A stretch of 64,000 nt of DNA, taken from NCBI GenBank assembly GCA_035578155.1, contig JAPWDM010000046.1, forward strand, positions 1,953,472 through 2,017,471. Reading direction: 5' to 3'. Each line of letters begins with the position of its first letter. The stretch's first letter is position 1. Under the pieces are notes generated by a model that saw only the letters and a list, made by a program, of their open reading frames with translations, was not told the DNA's origin and searched no databases. The DNA is from Brachynemurus nebulosus (taxonomy: Eukaryota; Arthropoda; Insecta; Neuroptera; Myrmeleontidae). A program made the translations under genes and the position numbers. Shown here one piece after another: positions 35,155-46,420 of this stretch.

Positions 35155-35400
35155 TTAATATTTATGGATTCATTATTTTAAAATAACAACTAACGGATAA
35201 TGGGCGATTTAATAGAACCCCATTTTTATTTCTTGTAATTCGTTTCCTTGGGAAAATTGGATAAATTGTGGTCGTAACCGAGCCAATAATCTCGTCTACA
35301 TCTTGCTCATATGAACCTTTTGCTAAGTATCTTATTGCAATCATAATTTGAGTAGAGCCATTAACTCTCTTCAGGATTATTATTAATTTGAGTCACATCA
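35155..35400 (-). pseudogene. PIF/Harbinger (HARBI1-like) transposase fragment
   Basis: On the minus strand IMIAIRYLAKGSYEQDVDEI then IG (35285-35347) matches the helix-turn-helix part of HARBI1-type transposases (AIRFYATGSF..VGEI.GVS). After a deletion and frameshift, RLRPQFIQFSQGNELQEIKM, GFY, one stop, IAHYPLVV (35165-35275) matches the following FI.FP...E...K..FY.IA.FP.VIG block. The catalytic DDE residues are not present. It is the whole spacer between the two head-to-head B copies, so it may be what is left of a Harbinger element that B3 and B4 invaded. Confidence 0.6.
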
Positions 35401-35430
35401 TTGCGAATTAAATTTATAACAAAAAAAAAA

Positions 35431-36883
35431 CGCCGTGAGCAGCAGAGCCCCATCACGGAAGTCGAATTTTTCCTTTCATCTTCGGTATTGAGTGTCTACA
35501 AGCGAAATGTAATTGAAAGTCCACAAGCGATTTGTCATTTGGTGGTTTCAAAACTAATGATGAGTGTCCGGTTGATCGGGGCTTTAAAAAAAGGTTTTAA
35601 GTTTTTAAAGGCTGAATCTCAGTAAATTTCAATTTTGTGCCGATAGCAGTTAGCAGGGAAAAAGCCAACACAATTCGTACGAGAGCATTCCTACCAATAT
35701 TAAAAAAGGAACTTAAATAGTAAACTGGAAGGCTTTTATGAAGATATTTTTTCTTTCCAAAAAAATCCAAAATTTCTATTTTATAAATAATAAAAATCCA
35801 AAATTCCTAATTTATAAATAAACAGTGACTTTAATAACATTTTCAAATTACTTAATATGTATATATTTCATTTGTTAAAAAATTGTATTCACATTTTTTT
35901 AAATTTTTTAAAATTACTATTCGCCTACTTGTATTTAGAATAAAAGTAATGCATTTAAAACACATTTAACAATAGCATTCAATTCCGATGTAAAAATGGA
36001 AGAAGTGGGGGGAAAAGTAATGTGGACTCCCTAAAAGGTACTAGCTGGATACTAACTGAATACACGTACAAAATTTCAGCCCTCTAGGTTTCCTTAGAGA
36101 GTCTCTAGACGTGTTAGAAAACAAGCAAAAAAATTAAGGAAATATTGGCGTAAAAATCGTGGGTGTAAGGGTTAGAAGTTGAAACCCCCAAAAAACAGTG
36201 TCTGGCTATTAGCTTAACCTGTACACAAAATTTCAGCCCTCTAGGTTTATTTGGGGAGATTTTGACCCGAACGAAACTGTTAAAAAACAAGAAAAATCAT
36301 GTTCTTTTGGGTATAAAAATGGTGGCGGTAGGGTTTGAAAGTCGAGACTCCCAAAAGGCACCCCCTTGATACTAACTCAATCCGAATACAAAATTTCAGC
36401 CCTCTAGGTTTATTTGGGTGACCTGTGCGAGTGGTACAAACTTCGAAAACGTCGAAAATGCATGAAATTGTAGCTTAAAAATGAAGGGGGGGAGGGAGTT
36501 AAAATATCCAGAAAGCACAACCTAGGTATGAACTCTATCAACACACCAAATTTCAACCCTCTACGTTAATTCTGGGTGGCTGGGGGCCTGTTAGATCCAG
36601 CGAAAATGGTTTTTCCCCCCTCTACTCCCACCAAATCATCCTAGGAAGCTGAATTTTGGATATGTTGTAGATAATTGACCGAAACATTATTTAAAACCGG
36701 TTTGGAAAAGTTTTATTGCTTTTCCGCCCCCCACCACACCCTTAAAGGTCGGGTCAGAAAAAAAATTTGCCCAAAATTTGACCCCACTTTGATAGTATGA
36801 GGTGCCTCGAAAATGAGCCCCATTTACCAAAGTTCATCTCTTGACTTCCATAGAGGGGCCCTACACAAATTAAAAGGTGGCGG

Positions 36884-36979
<96 letters not shown>

Positions 36980-37101
36980 CATTTTTTTTCTACATATTCG
37001 TGTTCTACGGATCCGAAAACGGATAGCGTCCCTACTCTCGCCTCTCGCAGCTCTTATCGTATAGACTGTATAAGTCTAATTTTTCGGAGAAAATTCGACT
37101 A
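35431..37101 (-). mobile_element. Repeat family B, copy B4, complete (1671 bp)
   Basis: A complete inverted counterpart of B3: hairpin end at 35433-35458, 3' repeat region, modules, (TA)n at 36887-36975, 5' end GAAAATTCGACTA at 37089-37101. With B3 it forms a 3.6-kb inverted pair with a ~290-bp spacer. The copies differ throughout and in TA length, so they are old, separate insertions or a diverged duplication. Confidence 0.8.
36887..36975. repeat. (TA)n microsatellite in B4
   Basis: About 44 TA units at the family-specific position. Confidence 0.9.
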
Positions 37102-37599
37102 ACAAGCAGTGTCTTTTCTTATTCGAGACCTTTTCTTAAAACTAGGGCCATCAAAAGTTACAGTGGATCAACACGTGGCACATATATTTTTTAATTTCGT
37201 TCAACACCTAGTAAATTAACTTTTACATTTCAAAAATTTCTTCGTTTATATTAATCGCATTCATTTTAATTGTTCAATAAAAAAAAATCCAATACTTAAT
37301 TATCAAATGCATACATAGAATTACTATTATTAAAAAAGAATATTTAAAAAAAATTATTACCATAGAAATAGTGTTTAAGATAGTGTAAAACATGGGTTAA
37401 ATTGATTTTAATTTTTAAAATACTAATAAGCTTAATATGATTTTAGTAGTATTTTAAGTGGGCTCATTAATACGACAAAACACTAATAGCATACAAAAAC
37501 AAAGTTTTCACTCGACATTTGCTCATTGATATGGTTTTACTAAAATGATTCTAGTATAATGCAAAAATGGTGTTAGTATGATTTTATTTTCCTCATTAA
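37102..37599. other. Unassigned AT-rich stretch
   Basis: Three loosely spaced CTCATTRATAYG words between 37460 and 37610; nothing else recognisable. Confidence 0.35.
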
Positions 37600-38990
37600 T
37601 AAGGCTGTAAATCTTTGTGAAAATTCATTGTAGTTGTTTTTGTCTCATATCTCCTCAGATGTGAAAAATATTCCGAAAATAGTTATTATAAAACTTGTTG
37701 AGCATAAAATTCTCTAAAAGTTTTATCTAAAGCTTTTTTACGTAGAACTAATAGTTCATTTACTATAGACATCTAAACGTCAAAATCACGTGCAATTGTC
37801 AGTAAGAGTCTGTATTGGTAACACAGTTATGAGATATGCAGCAGTGCAGCACTAATAATTTGGTTTGCATAATTTTCTCCTGAAATTCTTTTTTCGGAAG
37901 ACGTTTAGGAATATTCCATGTCTGTAAATCCAAATTGGCGGGATAGTGGGGGTTGTGCTTTAGGCGCCATCTTAGATCTTAGTTTTTGTTAAATATCTCA
38001 GTATCATAACATCTAGCAAAGAAAATGGTGAGAAATAATATTATAGAAAATTAAATTTGAAACAAAGCACTTTGGCTCAAAAAACTTTTCGATGAATTTC
38101 GTAACTTTCGATGTAGAACTCGCCACAATTTCATGGATCCCATTTTCTTTAGTATCTCGTAAATACATTTTATCTTGAAAATAGCTATTAAGAAATTGTT
38201 AGAGTGTAAAATTCTCTACAATTTTTATCTGAACATTTTAATAACGTAAGACTAATAGTCCAGAAATTGCAGATCTCACCTTGTCAAAATCATGTTTAAT
38301 TGTTAGTAACAGTCTGTATTGTTAACACACATAGGAGATATGCAGCACTAATAATTTGGTTTGCAAAATTTGATTTTTCGAGATTTATAACTTTCGAGCT
38401 ATAGTAGCTACATCAAAAAGGTTCCAATAAAACTGTAGAAATATACCGGTTTCATCGAAAAAATTTTTGAACGAAAATTGTGCCAAATTTATTTTTCTAT
38501 AAAATTAGTTCTTACCAGTTTGTTTGTTAGATATACCGTTTTCGAAATATTGTGTAAAAACTTGAACTCAAGATGGCAGCTGAAGCACAGCTTCCACCAT
38601 CCCGCCAATTTATATTCAAGTTCATGGGATACGCCTAACGATTTTCCAAAAGAAAAATCTAGGGTCTAAATTTTGCAGCCCAAGTTTTTAGCACTACATA
38701 TCTCATTAGTGTCAACAGCAGTGACCCTTACCGAAAATTTGATGATACAATTTTAACGTTTAAAGGTCTATAACTTCCAAGCTATTAAAAATTCGTCAAA
38801 AAGTTTCGAATGAAGCTTGTAGACGATTTTACGCTCTAAAAATGCGATAATAGCTACTTTCAATGTTCGAAGTATCGTAAATGAGATACTGGGGGAAAAT
38901 TACTTCCACGAAATTTCCCGGAAATAAAATCTAGGGTTCAAATTTTGCAGACCAATTTGTTACTATTGCATATCTCATTAATGTTAACAG
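37600..38990. repeat. Repeat family F, left part, with internal inverted copies
   Basis: 37850-38125 is the inverted counterpart of 38400-38660: both carry AAGATGGCRSCTRAAGCACA, CCACYATCCCGCCAATTT and TCTATAAAATTA. A further segment (38719-38900) reappears in direct orientation at 45085-45250 (AAAATGCGATAATAGCTA, TTTCAATGTTCGAAGTATCG). The family was split by the LTR-like insert and the hAT. No coding capacity. Confidence 0.7.
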
Positions 38991-39647
38991 TGTTGAGACT
39001 CTACTGTGCTTAACATTGCGTACGGCCTAACGGGGTTCCACTGTACTTCGATACCCACCAGTCGAAGTACACACGAATGGTATCAAGATTAAGCAAGAAC
39101 CTTTCATCAAGCTAGTGGCGCAACGGATAAGACGACTTGAAGGACCGGGGTTCCGTCCTCAACGCCGGCAACCTCTAACATCAATTTTTTTTCTAAGCAC
39201 ACTTTTTTTTCCTTTTTTATGGTAGAATATTTTAGAAGAATCTTGAAGAACAACAACTACGTAACATCCCAACAACATAAACACCTGACGTCAGCTCCAG
39301 CAAGAGTATTTAAGCTAGCTCACCCAGGCCGAAGTTGTGTGTGATCAGCGTAGAAGGAAGTGTTGGTGAACAGTAATCGTGGTGAATCAAGGAATTTGAC
39401 TGGACGAAAATTCGACATAGAATTGGACTTGAATTGGAAATTGGACGCTACATTGAATTGGAACGACTTGGATCTGGAAATTGGACTTAAAAAAATTATC
39501 GAACAAACTTTGTCAACATTTTTTTTTTTGCAAATAAAATTTGTGGTCTGAAAAAAAAATACTTCTTTTTTTATTTTTGGAAAAACCTATTTGGAAAGTT
39601 GGGTACTCCAACAGCTTTCGTCAAACTGAGAACAAGAGTACCACAAT
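38991..39647 (+). mobile_element. Candidate solo LTR carrying promoter-like and tRNA-like segments
   Basis: The block starts TGTTGAGACTC right after AACAG(T) at 38986-38991. After removal of the hAT its right end (ACCACAAT) is followed by AACAGT (45064-45069), so family F is interrupted with a 5-6-bp duplication. Inside are a perfect 9-bp-stem hairpin (39043-39070), a tRNA-Arg-like stretch, a TATA-like TATTTAAG (~39308) with GATCAGCG about 40 bp downstream (Inr-like), repeated ATTGGA words, and a poly(A)-type AATAAA (~39533). Size and order (U3-like promoter, then R/U5-like poly(A) signal) suit a solo LTR. The ends are not a clean TG...CA, and the short ORFs are unconvincing. Confidence 0.45.
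39112..39180 (+). other. tRNA-Arg-like sequence (not an intact tRNA)
   Basis: CTAGTGGCGCAACGGATAAG is nearly identical to the D-arm/box A of arthropod tRNA-Arg (AGTGGCGCAATGGATAA). GGGGTTCCGTCC is a weaker box B. Too few bases lie between them for an anticodon and variable arm, and no acceptor stem closes. Probably a SINE head or tRNA relic, or fortuitous similarity. Confidence 0.4.
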
Positions 39648-42636
39648 CAGTGGCGCACCCAGAATTTTTCTTTGGGGGGGGGGGGGCTTGATTAAGTTAG
39701 TGGTACAAATGTACAAACTTACCAGTTGGATATGAATTATAAACATTTTATACCTATTATCTGTTTAAAATAAGGCATATGATTTCTATTAATTGCTGTG
39801 CTTCGGTTTATTTATGTTTATGTTTTTATTACAGATATTATATTTACAGATATTACAAATAATTACAATAAATTTTCATAACCTAAAATGGGATTCCTAA
39901 CATTATGAAAATTGAAAAATGTTCTGATCAAATGACAAAGGAAATGCAAACATCATAATATATAAAATAATTTCCTGTTATTGCTTTACAGAACAAAGTC
40001 AAATCTGCAATTACCCATTTCTTTAAACACAGAAATTACTTTTTCAGCTTTTACCTCTACTTCTCTATGAATATTTAGGTTAGTCAGTCCATTCAAACGA
40101 TTTTCTCCCATTGTGCTTCTGAGATATGTTTTTATACGTCGCAGGGTCGAAAATGACCGTTCTGCTGTACTTGAAGTTACTGGCAGTGTGGCAAATATTT
40201 TCAAAAGTGTGTAGATGTTTGGGAATAACTCCTTATCGCACATATTAAGGAGCTCAATAGCGTTGTTTTGAGTAATTTTAACATTTTTCAATGTGTCATG
40301 CCATAGTTCTAGCTCAGCCGTGAGAACATTAATATTGTCAGTTTCAAGATCTTCCTTGTACAAGTGCGTTAGCTGAAGAAACCCCTCCTGTAGAATTTCA
40401 TCTTGGTTTTTCTCTTTTCCTTTGCGGCCATATTCTTTATCTTCATCATCTGAAAGTTCAAAATTATCAGCTTCGTTTTTATCTTCTTTCTTCTCCTCGT
40501 CATTTTTCTTTAATTGAAGGACACTGTTTTGTTTTATTGCTTCTGTAGATTTTTGGTGCAGTAGACTTTGAAAGCTTTTCAAAAGTGTGCAGTGCTTCGT
40601 AAACCTCTCTTGAAGAGCGGAAATGAATGCATCTATCCACGGAATAAATATAGTTCTTCTGTAGTACTCTTTGGGGTTTTCTGCCGGTATGTTTTGGCGG
40701 TGTTTCTGTCTACCAACTACTCTTGGCATACTTATATTAGTACCTAAGAACTCTGCCATTTTCTCAACTTCTTTGAATAAAATATCAAACTCAACGTCAG
40801 CACTTTCTCTTACTTTCTTCAATCTTGAGCCCACTGTCATTGCATAATCAATAGAGGACAACAGGTCAGCATCGGCAGATTGAAGTTTCTTGCTTAACTT
40901 CAGTGTATAGCTCAGGAGCTTTTCAGATGACACTAAAGATACTAAAAATTCAGTTTGACTTATCGTATTAAGTAGAATGGCTGCACCAAATGACGCTTCA
41001 GTGTCATCCCACATCTTGATTTCATCTAGAGAATAGGCCACTGGATGTAAGAGCTCAGTCATCACAATCACCGCATCGTGCCTCTGAACCCAATGGGTTT
41101 GGCAAAGTTGTTTGAGTTTTTATTTTTTCGAGTCAAGTGCCAGAGTTTGAATACTCTTCTCTAAAACATTTTGACGTTTTGGTGTGTGGAAAAATGTCCA
41201 TATTTTTTCAATCACACCAAAACAGTTTCTTATAGATAATACTTCTGCTGCATTAGTTATTGCTAAATTTAGGCTGTGAGATGCACAATGAACATAAAAC
41301 GCTGTTGGATGCAGCTTTTGAACATAAGCTTGAACACCGTTGAATTTCCCACTCATTGTACCAGCTCCGTCATATCTTTGGCCTCTTATATTATTGGGAT
41401 CCAAGCCACATTTTTCTATTCCAGATAACAATGTCTTTGCTAGATCAGCCCCTTTCAGAGATTCTAAAGGCATAAACTGTAAAAAATTCTCAGAGATCTT
41501 GTAACAAGCTTCATCACTTTGACTAACATATATTATACATAAAGAGAATTGTTCTTTAGTCGAGATATCTGTAGTTTCATCAGCTAGAACGGTAAAAAAC
41601 TTTGCTTGTTTAGCTTCTTCCACAATTTTTTCCTTAATAATGATATCACAGGCCTCGATTATTTGATTCTGAATATTCCAGCTAATGTAAGTAGCATTTT
41701 TTCCACACGATTCAAAATGTTTTTTTAAATTTTCATCTCCAGCTTCAATTCTAGCCCTAAGTAAAGCTCTGAAGTTCCCTTCATTCTGTTGTGGCTTTAC
41801 ATTTATATCAAAATCACCAAAATCCCGATGACCTCTAAGGGGAATGCCTTGTCTACCACAGAGAATAACAGTATCAATTATGGGTTTGAGTCTTTCCACA
41901 TTCTGTTTTGCTTGCATATCTTTCCCCTCATCTAAAATCCTGTCGATTGGGCGAGTTTTTCCTTCTAAGAATAATTTTATATCTGCGACTCGTTTTAACG
42001 TATCTTGATGGTAGTTAGATTGTGAATGGGATTCAAATTTTTCAATAGCTTTCTTCCAGTTACAAAATCCATTTTTTACTAAATGACCCGTAGTTTGTGC
42101 TCCGCTCATTCCCACATCATCTGGCGCAAATAGCATACAATAAATGCAGTACGCACTATCTTCTATCCCGGAATAGCTGAGCCAGCTGTATTTCTGAAGC
42201 CAGAAGGAAGAAAATTTTCTCTTTTGGTTTCCATATATTCTGGAAGGAAAATTATATTTTCCATCAGGAATCCACTTTTTATCCAGAATACGCAGTTTTT
42301 CGGAGTCACTTAAATTTTTACTTTTAAAATTAGCAACGTCCATTGAGTTGTTTGGTTTCGTTGTACTGATCTCTTGCTCTGGTGGCTGAGAAGTACCAGG
42401 CTGCGGTTCACATCGGGATTGAACACTATCAACCGAGTCTATTAGGTTTTCATTTTGTGGTGAAAGATTTGCTATTTTTGTTGGTTTAAAAAAGTCTAAT
42501 ATTTTTAATTTCCTTTTAGCGAATTTCCAGAATGGAAGCTCGCTATTACAGCCACTGTCATGACGCGACTTGAACCCGGGACCATGGCAGAAATTTGTTT
42601 TGAGGTCCCTAGAAACCAAAAATAATATTCACCAAA

Positions 42637-42655
42637 ATTTATATATATATATGTA

Positions 42656-42720
<65 letters not shown>
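42637..42720. repeat. (TA)n microsatellite in A2
   Basis: TA array with a few TG interruptions at the family A position, after CACCAAAATTT. Confidence 0.9.
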
Positions 42721-42724
<4 letters not shown>

Positions 42725-43822
42725 CCGCACGATAACTCTCGAACGAAATGTCCTAGGTTTACGAAATTTGGTGAAAATGTTGGAAATCCCAAACCGTTGG
42801 ACAAGTTCGTTAGCCAGACACGTCGGATGCCAGGAACATGGTGTTTGTTCTTGCAAAAAATTAGTTTCTTGCCAAAATTTCCACTTATTGAAAAATTTTT
42901 GTGAAATTTTTTTACACCATTTAAAAGAGGAGAAAAAATTACATAAAAAAGGTCCTTAAATTATTTTTCTATGTCAACTAGTTTCCGAGAAAAACTATGT
43001 TGTTTAGACTGTGATACTTTTATCGTAAAAAGTGTGAAGCTATTCACAATCTAAGCACATATTCGATACAATATGTATCGTACACATAATATACCAGGTG
43101 GCCCATTTGGATGTATACATACGATTTACATGTTAATTTTTAACATTGGATTCCTATAAGGAAAAAGTTATGTCACAACAGTGCTTTGAATAAACTAATA
43201 ATACTAATTTAATATTATAACTACTACTGTTACTATCGCTTTAACAACAATAGTGCAGTAAAATAAAGAAATGAATGTCGCAATTTCCAAGCAATTCACT
43301 TTTACATAATAAATATTTGTGTCATCTGCTGTAAATTCAAAAAGGCATTTTTGTATTTTCTTGAAGATAAATATTAAAATAATAATACCCCTGTCGCAGC
43401 ATCCTGCATAACATAGCGAGTTTCCATTTATAAAAGTACGTTTTTCTCGGAAACTAGTTGATATAGAGAATTGTAAATAAAAAAAAATACCCCTGTCGCA
43501 GCATCCTGCATAACAGCGAATTTCCATTTACAAAAGTACGTTTTTCTCGGAAACTAGCTGATATAGAGTAATTGTAAATAAAACAACTTTCTCTATGTGA
43601 TTTTTCCGCCTGATTTTGCCAAATTTTTTTCACGAAAAATGTCCAAAACACCGTAAACGTTTTCACGAAATTTCTTAAAAATAAGATGTTTCGTTCTTGA
43701 GTTATCGTGCGGACACATTTATATAGATGTTTACTAATACTTACTTATATAGATGTTTACTAAAAAATATGTACAATTACATTAAAATGGCAAAGGGGGG
43801 AAGTATATATTTTTAAAATAAA

Positions 43823-44289
43823 AATACCCCTGTCGCAGCATCCTGCATAACATAGCGAATTTCCATTTACAAAAGTACGTTTTTCTCGGAAACTAGTTGA
43901 TATAGAGCAATTGTAATTAAGAAAACCTTCTTTATGTGATTTTTCCGCCAAATTTTTTTCACGAAAAATGTCCAAAACACCGTAAACGTTTTCACGAAAT
44001 TTCTTAAAAAGTAGATGTTTCGTTCTTGAGTTATCGTGCGGACACATTTATATAGATGTTTACTAATTGTCCGCACGATAACTCAAGAACGAAACATATT
44101 ATTTTTAAGAAATTTCGTGAAAACGTTTACGGTGTTTTGGACATTTTTCGTGAAAAAAATTTGGAGGAAAAATCACATAAAGAAGGTTTTCTTAATTACA
44201 ATTGCTCTATATCAACTAGTTTCCGAGAAAAACGTACTTTTGTAAATGGAAATTCGCTATGTTATGCAGGATGCTGCGACAGGGGTATT
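43823..44289. repeat. 467-bp palindrome of two head-to-head family A ends
   Basis: The arms (~215 bp) begin AATACCCCTGTCGCAGCATC and end TTGAGTTATCGTGCGGACA, meeting at a short spacer ATTTATATAGATGTTTACTA (~44046-44065). A third, single arm with the same spacer is at 43485-43745. The arms are almost identical, so the palindrome is recent. Confidence 0.85.
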
Positions 44290-44295
44290 ACTCAT

Positions 44296-45055
44296 CTTAA
44301 ACTAGTTTAAATTAAAAACACAGAACAAACACGTTAGATCGTTTTATAACGACGACCGCACTGAGCACGTGTTATCGTACGAGACTGTGCACACTAGACA
44401 AAATTCAAATACGAATATATTATGACCGTTACTTATATTGTTGGTTTTTAATGGAATTTATAATAGGTATGTACATATTTTGATTTTTGAATATTATATT
44501 GTTTTAATTGTAGGAAGTTGTTTTAGTCGATTTTGTTGGAAATCGTATTTTATTGTGTTCTTTTATACTTAATTAAATAAATATGAGTTTTTAAAATACA
44601 AACTTATTATCATGTATATTTTTGATGTTTAAATGACTTTATAGTAGGCCAAAAAAAAAATTTAATGCTGAACTAAATATACTGTTCGTGAATTTTTTTC
44701 AGCGTACCACTTGTATTATTTGCCGTTCAAATGGTTTATGAACTAGCTATATATACATTATGCTGACCGTATTTACCTATTTATGACCATATTGCTACTC
44801 AATTAGTCTTTTTTGCTGATCGATTTCTATATTCATTTTGCTACTCAATTAAACTTAAGCCATTTATTTTTTCTAAATAATTTACACTTTATTTGTGTTT
44901 AGTAACTTTATAATTTTGCGATAGTGTTTTTGGTAATTGACTAGTTATAATATAAATAAATTTCTCATTTTAATAAATTTAAAAAATGTATATTTTTACG
45001 GCTGGGGGGGGGGCTTTAGCCCCCTTAGCTCCCTCCCCCCGTGGCTGCGCCACTG
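44296..45055. other. hAT 5' untranslated/promoter end
   Basis: AT-rich DNA between the hAT start codon and its 5' inverted repeat. No ORF. A G/C run (GGGGGGGGGCTT at ~45003) lies beside the terminal repeat, mirrored by the G-run at 39676-39687. Confidence 0.5.
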
Positions 45056-45063
45056 ACCACAAT

Positions 45064-45575
45064 AACAGTAGCAACTCTTATTAAAGATTGGATGACATAA
45101 TTTTGACGTTTAAAGGCCTATAACTTCTAAGCTATTAGAAATACGTCAAAAAGTTTCGATTGAAACTTGTAGAGGACTTTACGTTCTAAAAATGCGATAA
45201 TAGCTATTTTCAATGTTCGAAGTATCGTTAATGAGATATTGAGGAAAAATTAGATCCTCGCAATTTTGGCAGGTTATACATCGAAATATATGAATTTCAT
45301 CGAAAAATATTTCAAACAAAAGTAACGCAAAATTTAATTTTCTATAAAATTGATTCTGAAGATTTTTTTTATTAAATGCACCGTTGTTGAGATATTTGGC
45401 AAAAACTGAAATTCAAGATGGCGGCTGAAGCACAACCTCCACCATCCAGCCAATTTGATTTTGCACTCATGAGATACCCCTAAACATTCTCCAAAAAGAA
45501 AATCTCGTATGTAAATTTTTGTGAGAAAAAATTGTAATTTTTCCGTACTATATGACCATTTGAAGATTTGAAATA
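45064..45575 (+). repeat. Repeat family F, right part
   Basis: Direct copy of modules seen at 38719-38900 and 38400-38660 (ACGTTTAAAGGYCTATAACT, AAATGCGATAATAGCTA, AAGATGGCGGCTGAAGCACA). It continues the family interrupted at 38990. Confidence 0.7.
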
Positions 45576-45961
45576 CATATGTGACTTAAAGGGCTCCGCG
45601 ATGCTAGCACTCCAAATGTGAAATTTCGATTGACCAATTACATGATTTAAAAGGTCAGAAAATGATCATAAAAGGTGAGTTGGTTTCATTAGTTGGTCAG
45701 CAATAGAAAATTTTTTATTAAGGGTTAAGTATTTCAAGGTCATTCAGAAATTTTAGCACCCCAATTGTGAAATTTCGAAAAACCAATTACATCATTCAAA
45801 AGGTCAGAAAATGGTCATAAAAGGTCAATTGGTTTCATTAATTGGTCAGCAATAGAAAATTTTTTATTAAGGTTTAATGTTTTTCAAGGTCACAATACTG
45901 AATCAGAATTAGATATTAATTAGTAATGAGCATAATCGAATGACAATTAATCGATCATTCG

Positions 45962-46110
45962 AATAGATAGATAGATAGATATTTTTATTCCTTCAAAATA
46001 TAATTTTACAGAATATGTCATCGTGTAAAAGAGGAAAGGGAAGGTTATGCGGTTATGGCCGACTTTATTAGGAACTATCCCGGCATTCACCTTTAAAATT
46101 TACGGAAAAC
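45962..46110 (-). mobile_element. Short 5'-truncated non-LTR retroelement tail in the left arm of G
   Basis: The segment is absent from the mirrored right arm, whose CATTCGATTATTAAAATATC (RC of ~47150-47175) gives the empty site. On the minus strand it ends with GAATAAAAATATCTATCTAT followed by more TCTA units, a simple-repeat 3' tail typical of some LINEs. The unique body includes GCCGGGATAGTTCC. Too short to show coding sequence. It inserted after the arms formed. Confidence 0.65.
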
Positions 46111-46149
46111 CAATGAATATTAAAATATCTTGAGATATCTCGAGATATA

Positions 46150-46420
46150 ATAAAATCATTCGATTATTTTTCATTCGAATGATTTTAAAAAAATATCTCG
46201 TGATATTAAATCATTCGATTATTTTTCAATCGAACAGTTTTAAAAATCTCCTTTTCATTTATTTTCATTCGATTATTTTTGTCGATTATTTTCATTCGAT
46301 CATTTTTATCCGATCATTTTTATCGACTATGTTTCATTGGGTTATTATTATCAATTATTTTCTTTCGATTATTTCTAACAATTATTTATCGATTATTTTT
46401 ATCAGTTATATTATTCAGTT
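46150..46420 (+). repeat. ATTCGATTATTTTT minisatellite in the centre of G
   Basis: The 14-16-bp word TTCGATTATTTTTNNC recurs about twelve times with variation. It gives a low-complexity open frame (46179-46628, Ile/Phe/Ser-rich) that is not a credible gene. Confidence 0.75.

Larger units (their letters stand above)
42518..44289 (+). mobile_element. Repeat family A, copy A2, inserted after codon 2 of the hAT transposase
   Basis: The left end is TAGCGAATTTC (42517-42527), then GCTATTACAGCC, TTTTGAGGTCCCTAGAA, (TA)n and GTCCGCACGATAACTC. The right end is GAAATTCGCTA (44249-44259), stem-loop, GACAGGGGTATT. Joining the flanks (CCTTT and TACTCAT) regenerates MSKRKLKILDFF on the minus strand, so insertion was at T-T with no duplication. 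Several extra family A termini are nested inside: minus-oriented ends at ~43386, 43488 and 43823, plus-oriented end at 44289. Confidence 0.85.
39986..44295 (-). pseudogene. hAT transposase with TTF-type zinc finger (ZMYM1-like), broken by one stop and one insertion
   Basis: The minus-strand gene would encode about 850 residues that cut and move the element. The first two codons (Met-Ser, 44290-44295) are separated from the rest by family A insertion A2. The frame resumes at 42516 with RKLKILDFFKPT. In the 499-residue open part (42619-41120): a TTF-like finger (C158, C161, H197, H204), ADETTD (346-351, first catalytic Asp), RYDGAG (415-420, second), HCASHSLNL (444-452). A single in-frame TAA (41120-41122) interrupts before LCQTHWVQRHDAV. 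The 361-residue remainder (41071-39986) ends with the hAT dimerisation region FATLPVTSSTAERSFSTLRR (catalytic Glu in AERSFS). An acidic Lys/Asp/Glu-rich linker separates them. All three catalytic acids remain, so decay is recent. The N-terminal 33 residues of the apparent open frame are A2 translation. Confidence 0.92.
39648..45055 (-). mobile_element. hAT DNA transposon, 5.4 kb including a family A insertion
   Basis: Ends CAGTGGCGCA (39648) and TGCGCCACTG (to 45055) are perfect inverted repeats followed by G-rich/C-rich runs. The 8-bp target duplication ACCACAAT is exact (39640-39647 and 45056-45063), diagnostic of hAT. Removing A2 leaves about 3.6 kb, a normal autonomous length. It sits exactly at the right edge of the LTR-like block. 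Confidence 0.92.

Noticed and set aside
39112..39180. Functional tRNA-Arg gene
   Set aside because: The D-arm matches well, but spacing between the two pol III boxes is too short and no acceptor stem or anticodon arm can be folded.
42505..42619. N-terminal 33 residues of the long hAT open frame as part of the transposase
   Set aside because: This stretch is the family A 5' end read in reverse. The true start codon lies beyond the insertion at 44293-44295.
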